From Polycyclovorans sp046565985 (GTDB lineage: Bacteria > Pseudomonadota > Gammaproteobacteria > Nevskiales > Nevskiaceae): DNA of 45,164 bases. The position numbers and the translations under genes are program-made. The notes below the pieces were generated by a model that was not told where the DNA came from, did not search any database, and was given only the letters and a program-made list of their open reading frames with translations. Position 1 is the first letter of the stretch. Each line of letters begins with the position of its first letter. The stretch is from the NCBI GenBank assembly GCA_046565985.1, contig JBKHXN010000125.1, forward strand, positions 1 through 45,164, written 5' to 3'. This document shows, one piece after another, positions 7,981 to 16,902 of this stretch.

Positions 7981-8409
7981 ATGCGCCGCCTACTGCCCAG
8001 CCTGCTCTGCGTATGTTCCCTGTTCGGGGCCGATGCCCGCGCACAGGAAGAATCCATGGTGGTCATCGTCAGCCGCGCGAGCGGGATCGAGCAGCTGACG
8101 CAGGACGATGTCATCAACATCTTCATGGGCCGCTACCGGCGCCTGGCGGACGGCCGCACCGCGGAACCGCTGGACCTGGAGACCAACCGCGCCGAGTTCT
8201 ACCGGGCGCTGGTCAACAAGACCCTGCCGGAGATCAACTCTTACTGGGCGCGCCTGAGTTTTTCCGGACGCGGCACGCCACCGCAGCAACAGCGTGACGC
8301 CGAATCGGTGATCGCCGCGGTGCAGCGCAATCCCGGCGCCATAGGCTATGTCCCCCGGCGGCAGCTCAGTCCGCAGGTGAAAGTCGTGCTGGAGCTGGCA
8401 CCACAGTGA
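7981..8409 (+). CDS. small PstS-like periplasmic substrate-binding protein
   Basis: A 142-residue secreted protein with a signal peptide to about residue 22 (ARA-QEES). The mature part (VVIVSRASGIEQLTQDDVINIFMGRYRRLADG, then a C-terminal NPGAIGYVPRRQL) matches the short PBP-like proteins related to phosphate-binding PstS. It is about half the length of a transport binding protein, and no ABC permease or ATPase genes are nearby. A regulatory or sensory role is therefore more likely than uptake. It starts 3 bases after the porin-like gene, and its stop TGA overlaps the GTG start of the diguanylate cyclase, which implies translational coupling. The ligand is not deducible from the sequence. Confidence 0.75.
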   Translation: MRRLLPSLLCVCSLFGADARAQEESMVVIVSRASGIEQLTQDDVINIFMGRYRRLADGRTAEPLDLETNRAEFYRALVNKTLPEINSYWARLSFSGRGTPPQQQRDAESVIAAVQRNPGAIGYVPRRQLSPQVKVVLELAPQ

Positions 8410-10046
8410 GGGGGGCACACTTCCCCCGGCGCCTGCGGGCGCGCTTAGGCCACGGCCGTCTGGCGCTGCGCAGCGCCGTGCTGATCCTGGCGGTGGTCAG
8501 CCTGGGCGGCCTGGTTTTTCTGTTCCTGGCACGCGGCTACATCGGCGAGGTGGAGCGCACACGCCAGCTGACCCAGTTGCAGGAACTGCTGAATACCGTC
8601 TCCAACACGGTCAGTATCGCCACGTTCCTCGAAGACCAGGTGCTGGCCACGGAAGTGGCGCGGGGCCTGCTGGAGAACCGCACCGTCAATGCCGCCAGCC
8701 TGTGGGCAGGCGACAAGCAGCTGGCCGCGGAGCGTAAACCGGCCACCGTGACCACGGCCGAGCCCGCCGTGCAGCCGATCCAGCGCGACGTCACCTCACC
8801 CTTCGTGCCGACGCAGGTGATCGGACGTATCGTGCTCGAACCCAATCCGGCCCAGATCCAGCTCGCGGTGGGGCGCGCCACCAACGTCATCACCAGTCTG
8901 ATGATAGGGCTGCTGGGGCTGATCGGCCTGGGCGCCATGGGCGTGGCGGTGTGGCAGATCACGCGGCCCATCGGACAGATCTCCGCCCGCCTGCATCGGC
9001 TCCGGGCCGAAGCCGGTGAAAAGCTCAGCGTGCCGGCGGGCCACGAGCGCGATGAGATCGGCCGGCTGGTAACCGACGTCAATGCCCTGATCGACCGGCT
9101 GGTGCACATCCTGCACAAGGAACAGCAGCTGTACCGCGAGCGCGAAATGGAAGAGCGCCGTTTCCGCATCATCTTCGAGACCGCCGAAGCGGGGATCTTC
9201 CAGGTTGACCGGCAGGGCGTGCTGATCTCCTTCAATCCCGCTTTCCGCCGTCTGTTCGGACTGGTCGACCCCGGCGGCGAGGAACGGGCGCTGGCCTCGC
9301 TGTCGGATGCCAGCGGCCTGTCCTCGCAGGCGATCCAGAACCTGATCTCCGAGTGCATGAACAGCCGCAACTCGCTGAGCCTGGATCTGAAACTTCCCAG
9401 ACAGGACGAAGGTCCGGAGCGCTGGGTCAGCCTGAGCCTCAGCGCGGTTGCGGAAAACCTGTTGCAGGGCGTGGCCAACGACATCACCGCGCGCATGGAC
9501 AAGGAGCGTGCCGTGGCCGAGCTGGCCATCACCGATCCGCTGACCGGCCTGTACAACCGGCTGGGATTCAACCGCCGGGTTGAAGCCCAGATGGAAGCCG
9601 CGCGGCAGAACCCGGAAGCACGCTTCAGCCTGCTGATGATCGACCTGGACAAGTTCAAGCCGATCAACGACACGCTGGGCCATGAAGCCGGCGACCAGGT
9701 GCTGGGCGCCGTCGCCAGGCTGTTGCGGCAGTGTGTACGCGAAACCGATTTCATCGCCCGCCTGGGCGGCGATGAATTCGTGGTGATCCTGGTCGGCACG
9801 GTGGAACATGGCGTGATCCGCAAGATCGCCGGAAAAATCGTGGACGCCATCGCCAACCGCATCCCGGCCCGCTATACCGCTGGGCTGCCCACCGGCGCCA
9901 GCGTCGGCATCGCCCTGTTCGATCCGCAGGCAGGCTCGGCCCGGGAACTCACCGCGCGCGCCGATCAGGCCATGTACCGGGCCAAGCAGGCGGGACGCAA
10001 CGGCTACCATTTCTTCGAAGCCGTGGAACTGCGCGCCGCCAACTGA
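8406..10046 (+). CDS. membrane diguanylate cyclase (periplasmic sensor-HAMP-PAS-GGDEF)
   Basis: A 546-residue inner-membrane enzyme expected to make cyclic di-GMP from two GTP. Order: TM1 (about 23-43), a periplasmic sensor of ~115 residues (resembling CHASE8 of YfiN/TpbB-type cyclases), TM2 (161-183), HAMP (184-236), a coiled-coil linker, PAS (252-365) and GGDEF (370-540). The A-site GGDEF at 454-458 is intact. The RxxD product-inhibition I-site is present (R445, D448), five residues ahead. Start is the GTG at 8406 within GTGA overlapping the upstream stop; no better start exists. The outer-membrane plus periplasmic plus cyclase set recalls the logic of YfiBNR, although the partners belong to different families. 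Domain assignment is firm; the signal is inferred. Confidence 0.9.
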   Translation: MRGAHFPRRLRARLGHGRLALRSAVLILAVVSLGGLVFLFLARGYIGEVERTRQLTQLQELLNTVSNTVSIATFLEDQVLATEVARGLLENRTVNAASLWAGDKQLAAERKPATVTTAEPAVQPIQRDVTSPFVPTQVIGRIVLEPNPAQIQLAVGRATNVITSLMIGLLGLIGLGAMGVAVWQITRPIGQISARLHRLRAEAGEKLSVPAGHERDEIGRLVTDVNALIDRLVHILHKEQQLYREREMEERRFRIIFETAEAGIFQVDRQGVLISFNPAFRRLFGLVDPGGEERALASLSDASGLSSQAIQNLISECMNSRNSLSLDLKLPRQDEGPERWVSLSLSAVAENLLQGVANDITARMDKERAVAELAITDPLTGLYNRLGFNRRVEAQMEAARQNPEARFSLLMIDLDKFKPINDTLGHEAGDQVLGAVARLLRQCVRETDFIARLGGDEFVVILVGTVEHGVIRKIAGKIVDAIANRIPARYTAGLPTGASVGIALFDPQAGSARELTARADQAMYRAKQAGRNGYHFFEAVELRAAN

Positions 10047-10106
10047 GCCGGCGAGCTGTGCCAGAATCACCCGCCCTGGCTGCATCCCATCCCCCGAGGA
10101 GTACTC

Positions 10107-12410
10107 ATGGAAGCGCGTCTGGCCGCCTTGCTGGTGCGGTTTCGCGTATCGCTGTTCTGGCTGGCGCTGGCGCTCACCGCCGCGCTCGCCTACGGCAGCA
10201 CGGCGCTGTGGTTTGAATCGAGCTACAAGATCTTCTTCGACAAGGCGGATCCGCAGCTGCTCGCGCACGAGGCCATGGAGGAGGCCTACACCAAGGCCGA
10301 CAATGTGGCCTTTGTGGTGGCGCCCCAAGACGGACGCATCTTCACCCGCGAGACCCTGACCGCCATCGAGGAACTCACCAGCGCCAGCTGGCAGCTGCCG
10401 CGCTCGGTGCGCGTGGACTCCATCACCAACTTCCAGTACAGCCGTGCCGAGGGCGATGAGCTGATCGTCACCGATCTGGTGCGCAACGCGCCGGCGCTCG
10501 GCGATGCCGAGCTGGCACAGCTGCAGGCCATCGCGCTGGCCGAGCCGGCGCTGGTGAACATGCTGATCTCCAGCCGCGCCCACGTGAGCAACATCAACGT
10601 ACGCCTGGAAATGCCCGGCGACAGCCGCGAGACCACCGCCGTCAACCAGGAGGTGATGAGCGCGGCGCGTGCGCTGGTGGCCGAGTTTGAATCCCGCTAT
10701 CCGAATCTCAAGCTGCACCTGATCGGCCAGGTGGTGGTCAACCACGCCTTCAATGAATCGGCCGAGTACGATGCCGGGCGGCTGGTGCCGGCCATGTTCA
10801 TCGCGGTGCTGCTGCTGATCACCGCCTTCCTGCGCTCGATCACGGCCACCGTGGTGACGACTTTCGTCATCCTCACCGGCATCCTGATCACCGTGGGCTT
10901 CACCGGCTGGCTGGGGTTCCAGCTCAACCAGGTGAACATCTCCGCGCCCATCATCATCCTCACCCTGGCGGTCTCGGACTGTGTACACATTCTCGTCCAT
11001 TACCTGCGCGACCTGCGCAAGGGCATGGACAAGCCCGCGGCCATGGAGCACGCGCTGCGCATCAACCTGGTGCCGGTATTTCTCACCAGCATCACCACCG
11101 CCATCGGCTTTTTCTCGCTCAACACCAGCGACTCGCCGCCGTTCCGCGAACTGGGAACGGTGGTGGGCTTCGGCGTGATCGGCGTGATGGTGCTGACGCT
11201 GTGCCTGCTGCCGACGCTGATGATGGCCCTGCCGCTGCGCATCAGACCCCGGCCGGAAAACCCGGGCCTGAGCCTCAAGGGGCTGGCGGACGTGATCCTC
11301 CGTCACCAGCGCCTGGCGTTCTGGGGTTCCATCGGCGCCGCGCTGCTGTGCTTTGCCTTCATCGGCCGCAATGATCTCAACGACGACACGGTGGAATATT
11401 TCCACGAGGAAATGCCCATCCGCCAGGCCTTTGACTTCGTGCAGGCCAATCTCACCGGCGTGGATTCCATCGCCTACTCCCTGGATGCCGGCGGGCCGGA
11501 AGGGGTGTACGACCCGTCCTACCTGCACAAGGTGGAGGCCTTTGCCAACTGGCTGCGCACGCAGCCGGAGGTGTCCTACGTGGCCTCGTTCACCGACGTC
11601 ATCAAGCGCCTGAACCGCAACATGAACGGGGACGATCCGGCGTACTACCGGATTCCCGAAGACCGCGAGCTGGCCGCACAGTATGTGCTGCTCTACGAGC
11701 TGTCGCTGCCGCCAGGGCTGGATCTGGCCAACCAGGTGACCTTCGACAAATCCGCCACCAAGCTCACCGTGCAGGTGCAGAACGTCAAGGCCAGGGAGAT
11801 CATCGCCATCGAGGATCGCGCCCAGGCCTGGCTGGCGGCCAACGCCCCCGAGCTGCGCACGCACGGTACCGGGCTGTCGCTGATGTTTGCCCACATCGGC
11901 CAGAACAACATCAAGAGCATGATGCGTGGCTCGGCGATCGCGCTGCTGCTGATCTCCCTCACCCTGATCATCGCCCTGCGCTCGGTCAAGTTCGGCCTGC
12001 TGTCCCTGCTGCCCAATGCCTTTCCGGCCGCCATGGCCTTCGGCATCTGGGGCATGACGGTGGCGCGGGTGAACCTGGCGGTGGCGGCGGTGTTCTCCAT
12101 CACGCTGGGTATCGTGGTGGACAACACCATCCACTTCTTCAGCAAATACCTGCATGCGCGGCGCGAGCTGAAACTCTCCACCGAGGATGCGATCCGCTAT
12201 GCCTTCTCCACCGTGGGCAGCGCCCTGCTGGTGACCACCAGCGCGCTGGTGATCGGCTTCTTCATCCTCGCGCAGTCCAACTTCGACGTGAACAGCTCCA
12301 TGGGCCTGATGACCGCCATGACCATCCTGCTGGCACTGGTATTTGACCTATTATTCCTGCCTGGCCTGCTGCTGCGCTTCGACCGCAGCAGGCAGAAACA
12401 GCAGGAGTAA
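10107..12410 (+). CDS. RND superfamily (MMPL-type) exporter
   Basis: A 767-residue inner-membrane protein built from two similar halves, each with one N-terminal helix, a large periplasmic domain and a five-helix bundle. First half: TM at about 13-33, periplasmic 34-225, helices 226-378. The second half starts near residue 395. Conserved acidic positions lie in the helices at LAVSDCVHILVHYL (D291) and ITLGIVVDNTIHFFSKYL, where MMPL/RND pumps place proton-relay residues. MMPL proteins export lipids or hydrophobic compounds; the substrate here is unknown. Start ATG 10107 with GAGGAG at 10095-10100. The next gene, an acyl-CoA dehydrogenase, begins 3 bases after the stop, suggesting a lipid-related cargo. 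Confidence 0.88.
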   Translation: MEARLAALLVRFRVSLFWLALALTAALAYGSTALWFESSYKIFFDKADPQLLAHEAMEEAYTKADNVAFVVAPQDGRIFTRETLTAIEELTSASWQLPRSVRVDSITNFQYSRAEGDELIVTDLVRNAPALGDAELAQLQAIALAEPALVNMLISSRAHVSNINVRLEMPGDSRETTAVNQEVMSAARALVAEFESRYPNLKLHLIGQVVVNHAFNESAEYDAGRLVPAMFIAVLLLITAFLRSITATVVTTFVILTGILITVGFTGWLGFQLNQVNISAPIIILTLAVSDCVHILVHYLRDLRKGMDKPAAMEHALRINLVPVFLTSITTAIGFFSLNTSDSPPFRELGTVVGFGVIGVMVLTLCLLPTLMMALPLRIRPRPENPGLSLKGLADVILRHQRLAFWGSIGAALLCFAFIGRNDLNDDTVEYFHEEMPIRQAFDFVQANLTGVDSIAYSLDAGGPEGVYDPSYLHKVEAFANWLRTQPEVSYVASFTDVIKRLNRNMNGDDPAYYRIPEDRELAAQYVLLYELSLPPGLDLANQVTFDKSATKLTVQVQNVKAREIIAIEDRAQAWLAANAPELRTHGTGLSLMFAHIGQNNIKSMMRGSAIALLLISLTLIIALRSVKFGLLSLLPNAFPAAMAFGIWGMTVARVNLAVAAVFSITLGIVVDNTIHFFSKYLHARRELKLSTEDAIRYAFSTVGSALLVTTSALVIGFFILAQSNFDVNSSMGLMTAMTILLALVFDLLFLPGLLLRFDRSRQKQQE

Positions 12411-12413
12411 GCC

Positions 12414-14060
12414 ATGCGTCCCAGCGAACAGTTCACCACGCACCACGTGGACAATCAGGCGCCGCCACTGGCGCCCTATGACCTGTGGCGCACCGATCGC
12501 GCGCTGCACGATGCGGTGCAGCGTGAAGGCGGCAGCTGGGGCGAGCCGGCGCTGGCGGCCTACGGCCCGGTCGCCGGCGGCGAGATCATGGAGCTGGGCT
12601 TCGCGGCAAACGAGAACAAGCCGAAGCTGAAGGCTTTTGACCGCTACGGAAACCGCATCGACGAGGTCGAGTTCCATCCGGCCTGGCACCGGATCATGCA
12701 ACTCAACATGGCGCACTCCGTACACGCGTTCGGCTGGCGCAACGAGGACAAGCCCGGCGCGCATGTCGTGCGCGCGGCTTTGTCGTACATGGCCGGACAG
12801 GCTGAGGCCGGCAACGGCTGCCCACTGACCATGACCTACGCTGTAGTCCCGGCGCTGCGGCATGCGCCGGATCTGGCGCAGGAATGGCTGCCGCGCGTCA
12901 CGTCGCTCGAGTACGACCCGCGCGTGCTCCCGGCCGCACAGAAGACGGGCTGCACCATGGGCATGGGCATGACCGAGAAGCAGGGCGGCTCTGACGTGCG
13001 GGCCAACACCACGCGCGCGTTCCTGCAGCCCGACGGCAGCTACGAGATCGTTGGCCACAAGTGGTTCTTCTCTGCGCCGATGTGCGACGCATGGCTGGTG
13101 CTGGCCTACGTGGACCGTGGCATCACCTGCTTTCTCATGCCCAAGCTGCGGCCAGACGGCTCGCGCAACGCCATCCACATTCAGCGCCTGAAGGACAAGC
13201 TGGGCGACTGGAGCAACGCCTCCAGCGAGGTGGAATTCAAGGGCGCCTACGCACAGCGCGTGGGCGACGAGGGCCGCGGGGTGCAGACCATCCTGGAGAT
13301 GGTGTCGCTGACGCGGCTCGACTGCATGATCGGCTCGAGTGCGCTGATGCGGCAGGCAGTTGCGCAGGCGGTCCACCACTGCACGTTCCGCAAGGCATTT
13401 GGCAAGGTGCTGGTACAGCAGCCGCTGATGCAGAACGTGCTGGCCGATCTGGCGCTGGAATCTGAAGCCGCACTGGCGCTGACCCTGCGCGTAGCCCGCG
13501 CCGTGGACACCGCACCGCGCAATGAGTCGGAGGCGGCGTTTGCGCGCATTGCGACTGCAATCGGCAAGTACTGGGTCTGCAAGCGCTGTCCCCCGCTGGT
13601 CAATGAGGCACAGGAATGCCTCGGCGGCGCCGGCTATGTCGAGGAATCCATCCTGCCGCGCCTATACCGGCAGGCGCCGCTCAACTCGATCTGGGAGGGC
13701 AGCGGCAACATCCAGTGCCTGGACGTGCTGCGCGCCCTGAACAAGGAGCCACAGACACGCGAGGCCTTCTTTGCCGAGCTGCTCGCCGCCCGGGGGCTGG
13801 ACCCGGAACTGGACCGCGAGATCAGTGGCCTGGCGCGCATGTTTGAGGACGTCAGCACGCTGGAGACCCGCTCACGCCGCGTGGTGGAGCGCATGGCGCT
13901 GGCGCTGCAGGCCTCCATCCTGCTGCGCAGCGGCAATGAGACGGTGGCGCAGGCTTTCTGCCGCTCGCGGCTGGGCGGCGATCACGGCCTGGCCTTTGGC
14001 ACCCTGCCCGGCGACGCGCCGCTGCAGGCGCTGATCGAACGCGCCAGGGCCGCAGCCTGA
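12414..14060 (+). CDS. aidB: AidB-type acyl-CoA dehydrogenase
   Basis: A 548-residue FAD enzyme of the AidB branch, close in length to E. coli AidB (541). Motifs include a PPLAPYDLW start, TGMGMTEKQGGSDVRANTT (substrate/FAD region), the GHKWFFSAPMCDAW stretch and the C-terminal LNSIWEGSGNIQCLDVLRAL typical of AidB. AidB binds DNA and is linked to the adaptive response to alkylation in E. coli, with weak isovaleryl-CoA dehydrogenase activity. The physiological role here is unknown. It starts three bases after the MMPL exporter stop with AGGAG ahead, and prmA starts one base after its stop, so three genes are packed as one unit. No ada or alkA lies nearby. Confidence 0.9.
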   Translation: MRPSEQFTTHHVDNQAPPLAPYDLWRTDRALHDAVQREGGSWGEPALAAYGPVAGGEIMELGFAANENKPKLKAFDRYGNRIDEVEFHPAWHRIMQLNMAHSVHAFGWRNEDKPGAHVVRAALSYMAGQAEAGNGCPLTMTYAVVPALRHAPDLAQEWLPRVTSLEYDPRVLPAAQKTGCTMGMGMTEKQGGSDVRANTTRAFLQPDGSYEIVGHKWFFSAPMCDAWLVLAYVDRGITCFLMPKLRPDGSRNAIHIQRLKDKLGDWSNASSEVEFKGAYAQRVGDEGRGVQTILEMVSLTRLDCMIGSSALMRQAVAQAVHHCTFRKAFGKVLVQQPLMQNVLADLALESEAALALTLRVARAVDTAPRNESEAAFARIATAIGKYWVCKRCPPLVNEAQECLGGAGYVEESILPRLYRQAPLNSIWEGSGNIQCLDVLRALNKEPQTREAFFAELLAARGLDPELDREISGLARMFEDVSTLETRSRRVVERMALALQASILLRSGNETVAQAFCRSRLGGDHGLAFGTLPGDAPLQALIERARAAA

Positions 14061-14061
14061 C

Positions 14062-14943
14062 ATGGCCTGGATGCAGATAGGCGTTGCCAGCCAGCATCCG
14101 GAATTTGCCGAGGAGATCCTGCTCGCCCACGGTGCGCAGGCGGTGAGCTTCATCGACGCGCAGGACGATCCGGTGCTCGAGCCCCTGCCCGGCACAACCC
14201 CGCTCTGGACCCGCACCCTGACCCTGGGCCTGTTCCCGGAGCAGCAGGATCTGGGCGCGCTGGAGCCCGCACTGCGCGAGCTGCTGCCCGACGGCCCGCG
14301 CGTGGAACTGACGCGCGAGCTGATCGAAGACCAGGACTGGGTGCGCGTCTGGCTGGAGCACTGGCAGCCACTGCGCTTCGGCCGCCGCCTGTGGATCACC
14401 CCGCACGAAAAGCGCGGCACCATCCGCGATCCCGACGCGGTGATCGTGACGCTGGACCCGGGGCTCGCCTTCGGCACCGGCACCCATCCCACCACGGCGC
14501 TGTGCCTGGAATGGCTGGAGGCACAGGACCTGCGCGGACTCAGCGTGCTGGACTACGGCTGCGGATCCGGCATTCTCGCGGTGGCGGCACTGGTTCTCGG
14601 CGCGCGCAGCGCGGTATGCGTGGACATCGATCCCCAGGCCCTGCAGGCCACGCGCGAGAACGCGCTGGCCAATGGCGTGGCCGAGCGCATCGAGACCTGC
14701 CTGCCGGAGGATTTCGAGCCCTTTGCCGCCGATCGGGTGGTGGCCAACATACTCGCCGGACCGCTGATCGCGCTGGCACCGCGGCTGGCACACTGCCTGC
14801 GGCCAGGCGGCCGTCTGGCACTTTCCGGCCTGCTGCAACGCCAGGCTGAAGAGGTGCGTGCCGCCTACCTGCAATGGTTTGACTGTGATGCAGATGGCGA
14901 ACGCGAGGGCTGGACGAGAATCAGCGCACGCCTGCGTGGCTGA
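14062..14943 (+). CDS. prmA: ribosomal protein L11 methyltransferase
   Basis: Trimethylates lysines and the N-terminus of ribosomal protein L11 using S-adenosylmethionine. At 293 residues it is the standard length. The N-terminal L11-recognition domain covers about 1-100. The class I methyltransferase domain shows GLAFGTGTHPTTALCLEWL, SAM-binding motif I LDYGCGSGILAVAAL, acidic VDIDPQAL and motif IV VVANILAGPL. The start ATG 14062 is one base past the aidB stop. In many gammaproteobacteria prmA sits with dusB and fis; here fis follows directly and dusB is missing from the interval. Confidence 0.95.
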   Translation: MAWMQIGVASQHPEFAEEILLAHGAQAVSFIDAQDDPVLEPLPGTTPLWTRTLTLGLFPEQQDLGALEPALRELLPDGPRVELTRELIEDQDWVRVWLEHWQPLRFGRRLWITPHEKRGTIRDPDAVIVTLDPGLAFGTGTHPTTALCLEWLEAQDLRGLSVLDYGCGSGILAVAALVLGARSAVCVDIDPQALQATRENALANGVAERIETCLPEDFEPFAADRVVANILAGPLIALAPRLAHCLRPGGRLALSGLLQRQAEEVRAAYLQWFDCDADGEREGWTRISARLRG

Positions 14944-14949
14944 CGCCCT

Positions 14950-14978
14950 TTTTCACGGCACCGGGTTGGGGGTATGAT
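14950..14978 (+). promoter_or_regulatory. candidate fis-purH promoter
   Basis: TTTTCA (14950-14955), 17-bp spacer, TATGAT (14973-14978), just after the prmA stop and ~60 bases ahead of fis. The discriminator TGCCGCCC is GC-rich, in keeping with the growth-rate and stringent control known for E. coli fis. Confidence 0.5.
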
Positions 14979-15040
14979 TGCCGCCCTTTTTTAGTCAGGG
15001 CTGCAACAGCGTATTGCAGTCTTCTCAGGACAGTCCTTGT

Positions 15041-15304
15041 ATGCCTGCACACCGCGGTCACGACATCAAACCCCTGCCTCACGCGCTGACGGACTGTCTG
15101 GAAGACTATTTCCGCGAGCTCAACGGGCACGCGCCCCGCAATCTCTACGAGAGCATCCTCGACCAGGTGGAGCCGCCGCTGCTGCGCATCACCCTGCGCT
15201 ACTGCGAGGGCAACCAGTCCCGGGCCGCCGAGTGGCTGGGCCTCAATCGCGCCACGCTGCGCAAGAAACTCAAGCAGCACAAGATCAATCCGCAACAGTC
15301 CTGA
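15041..15304 (+). CDS. fis: DNA-binding protein Fis
   Basis: A small nucleoid-associated regulator (87 aa) that bends DNA and activates stable-RNA promoters in fast growth. The C-terminal helix-turn-helix is clear at about residues 57-81 (GNQSRAAEWLGLNRATLRKK). The N-terminal part contains YFRELNGHAPRNLYESIL, the conserved dimerisation core. The ATG at 15041 gives a length close to other Fis proteins (E. coli 98); the open frame extends 63 bases upstream with no Fis-like sequence. AGGA lies at 15026-15029. Its TGA overlaps the purH ATG (TGATG), so purH is probably translationally coupled. Confidence 0.93.
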   Translation: MPAHRGHDIKPLPHALTDCLEDYFRELNGHAPRNLYESILDQVEPPLLRITLRYCEGNQSRAAEWLGLNRATLRKKLKQHKINPQQS

Positions 15305-16881
15305 TGATCACGCCCATCCGCCGTGCCCTGCTCTCTGTTTCTGACAAGACCGGGGTGCTTGACCTGGCACGCGGGCTCATCGAGCGCGGCGTGGAGCTGC
15401 TCTCCACCGGCGGCACCTACCAGCTGCTGCGCGCACAGGGGCTGAAGGTCACCGAGGTCTCGGCCCATACCGGCTTTCCGGAGATCATGGACGGCCGGGT
15501 CAAGACCCTGCATCCGAAGATCCACGGCGGCCTGCTCGGCCGCCGCGGCCAGGACGACGCGGTGATGGCCGAGCACGGCATCGCCGCCATCGATCTGCTG
15601 GTGCTCAACCTGTATCCGTTCGAAGCCACCGTGGCGCGTCCCGGCTGCACGCTGGACGAGGCCATCGAGAACATCGACATCGGCGGCCCGGCCATGCTGC
15701 GCGCGGCAGCCAAGAACTGGGCGCATGTGGCGGTGCTCACCGAACCCGGTCAGTACCCCGGTCTGCTCGCCGCCCTGCAACGTGACGGCGGGCTGGACCG
15801 TTGCGCGCGGTTTGCCCTGTCCGTGGCGGCGTTCAACCGGGTGGCGCAGTACGACGCCGCGATCAGCGACTACCTCTCCTCGCTGACGCTGGACGCGGCG
15901 GCGCAGTCCATCCAGGCGCGCAGCGAGTTCCCGGCCCAGCTCAACAGCAGCCATCTGAAGGTGCAGGACCTGCGCTATGGGGAGAACCCGCACCAGCAGG
16001 CGGCGTTCTACCGCGACCTGCACCCCGCCCCCGGCACACTGGCGACCTTCCGCCAGCTGCAGGGCAAGGCGCTCTCCTTCAACAATCTGGCCGACGCCGA
16101 CACCGCCTGGGAATGCGTGCGCCAGTTCATGGATCCGGCCTGCGTCATCGTCAAGCACGCCAACCCCTGCGGCGTGGCGGTGGCCGGCAGCGCGCTGGCG
16201 GCCTACGAGGGCGCCTACGCCACCGATCCCACCTCGGCTTTCGGCGGCATCATCGCCTTCAACCGGCCGCTGGACGCGGCGATGGCGCAGGCTATCGTCA
16301 GCCGTCAGTTCGTGGAGGTGATCATCGCCCCGGCGGCCAGCCCCGAGGCACTGGAAGTGACCGCGGCCAAGGCCAATGTGCGGGTGCTGGAGATTCCACC
16401 CGGCGCCGGCGCCAACCGCCATGATCTCAAGCGCATCGGTTCGGGTCTGCTGGTACAGAGCGCCGATCTGCGCGTGGTGGGCCCGGAGGAGCTCAAGGTC
16501 GTCAGCGCCCGCCAGCCCACCGCCGACGAGCTGGAAGACCTGCTGTTCTGCTGGCGGGTGGCCAAGTTCGTCAAGTCCAACGCCATCGTCTACGCCCGCG
16601 GCCGGCGCACCATCGGCGTCGGCGCCGGACAGATGAGCCGCGTGTACAGCGCCCGGATCGCCGGCATCAAGGCTGCAGATGAGCAGCTGGAAGTGCGCGG
16701 CTCGGTGATGGCCAGTGACGCCTTCTTCCCGTTCCGCGACGGCATTGACGCCGCCGCCGCCGCCGGCATCCGCGCCGTGATCCAGCCCGGCGGCTCGATG
16801 CGCGACGCCGAGGTCATCCAGGCCGCCAACGAACACGGCATGGCCATGGTCTTCACCGGCGTGCGCCACTTCCGTCACTGA
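15304..16881 (+). CDS. purH: bifunctional AICAR formyltransferase / IMP cyclohydrolase
   Basis: Catalyses the last two steps of purine synthesis: AICAR + 10-formyl-THF to FAICAR, then cyclisation to IMP. At 525 aa it matches E. coli PurH (529). The N-terminal MGS-fold cyclohydrolase (about 1-200) carries LLSTGGTYQLL and MDGRVKTLHPKIHGGLLGRR. The formyltransferase domain has LRYGENPHQQAAFY and the catalytic Lys-His pair in VKHANPCGVA (K284, H285). The C-terminus VIQPGGSMRDAEVI...GMAMVFTGVRHFRH is typical. The start ATG 15304 overlaps the fis stop. The purD partner that often follows is absent; an unrelated GST-like gene comes next. With guaB/guaA elsewhere in the window it supplies IMP for GMP. 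Confidence 0.97.
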   Translation: MITPIRRALLSVSDKTGVLDLARGLIERGVELLSTGGTYQLLRAQGLKVTEVSAHTGFPEIMDGRVKTLHPKIHGGLLGRRGQDDAVMAEHGIAAIDLLVLNLYPFEATVARPGCTLDEAIENIDIGGPAMLRAAAKNWAHVAVLTEPGQYPGLLAALQRDGGLDRCARFALSVAAFNRVAQYDAAISDYLSSLTLDAAAQSIQARSEFPAQLNSSHLKVQDLRYGENPHQQAAFYRDLHPAPGTLATFRQLQGKALSFNNLADADTAWECVRQFMDPACVIVKHANPCGVAVAGSALAAYEGAYATDPTSAFGGIIAFNRPLDAAMAQAIVSRQFVEVIIAPAASPEALEVTAAKANVRVLEIPPGAGANRHDLKRIGSGLLVQSADLRVVGPEELKVVSARQPTADELEDLLFCWRVAKFVKSNAIVYARGRRTIGVGAGQMSRVYSARIAGIKAADEQLEVRGSVMASDAFFPFRDGIDAAAAAGIRAVIQPGGSMRDAEVIQAANEHGMAMVFTGVRHFRH

Positions 16882-16902
16882 ATCATCACCGGGACTTTTC
16901 CA

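Noticed and set aside
8796..12155. A 1119-residue minus-strand open frame opposite the cyclase and MMPL genes
   Set aside because: Low-complexity His/Gln/Arg/Gly composition, no domain, fully covered by well-supported plus-strand genes.
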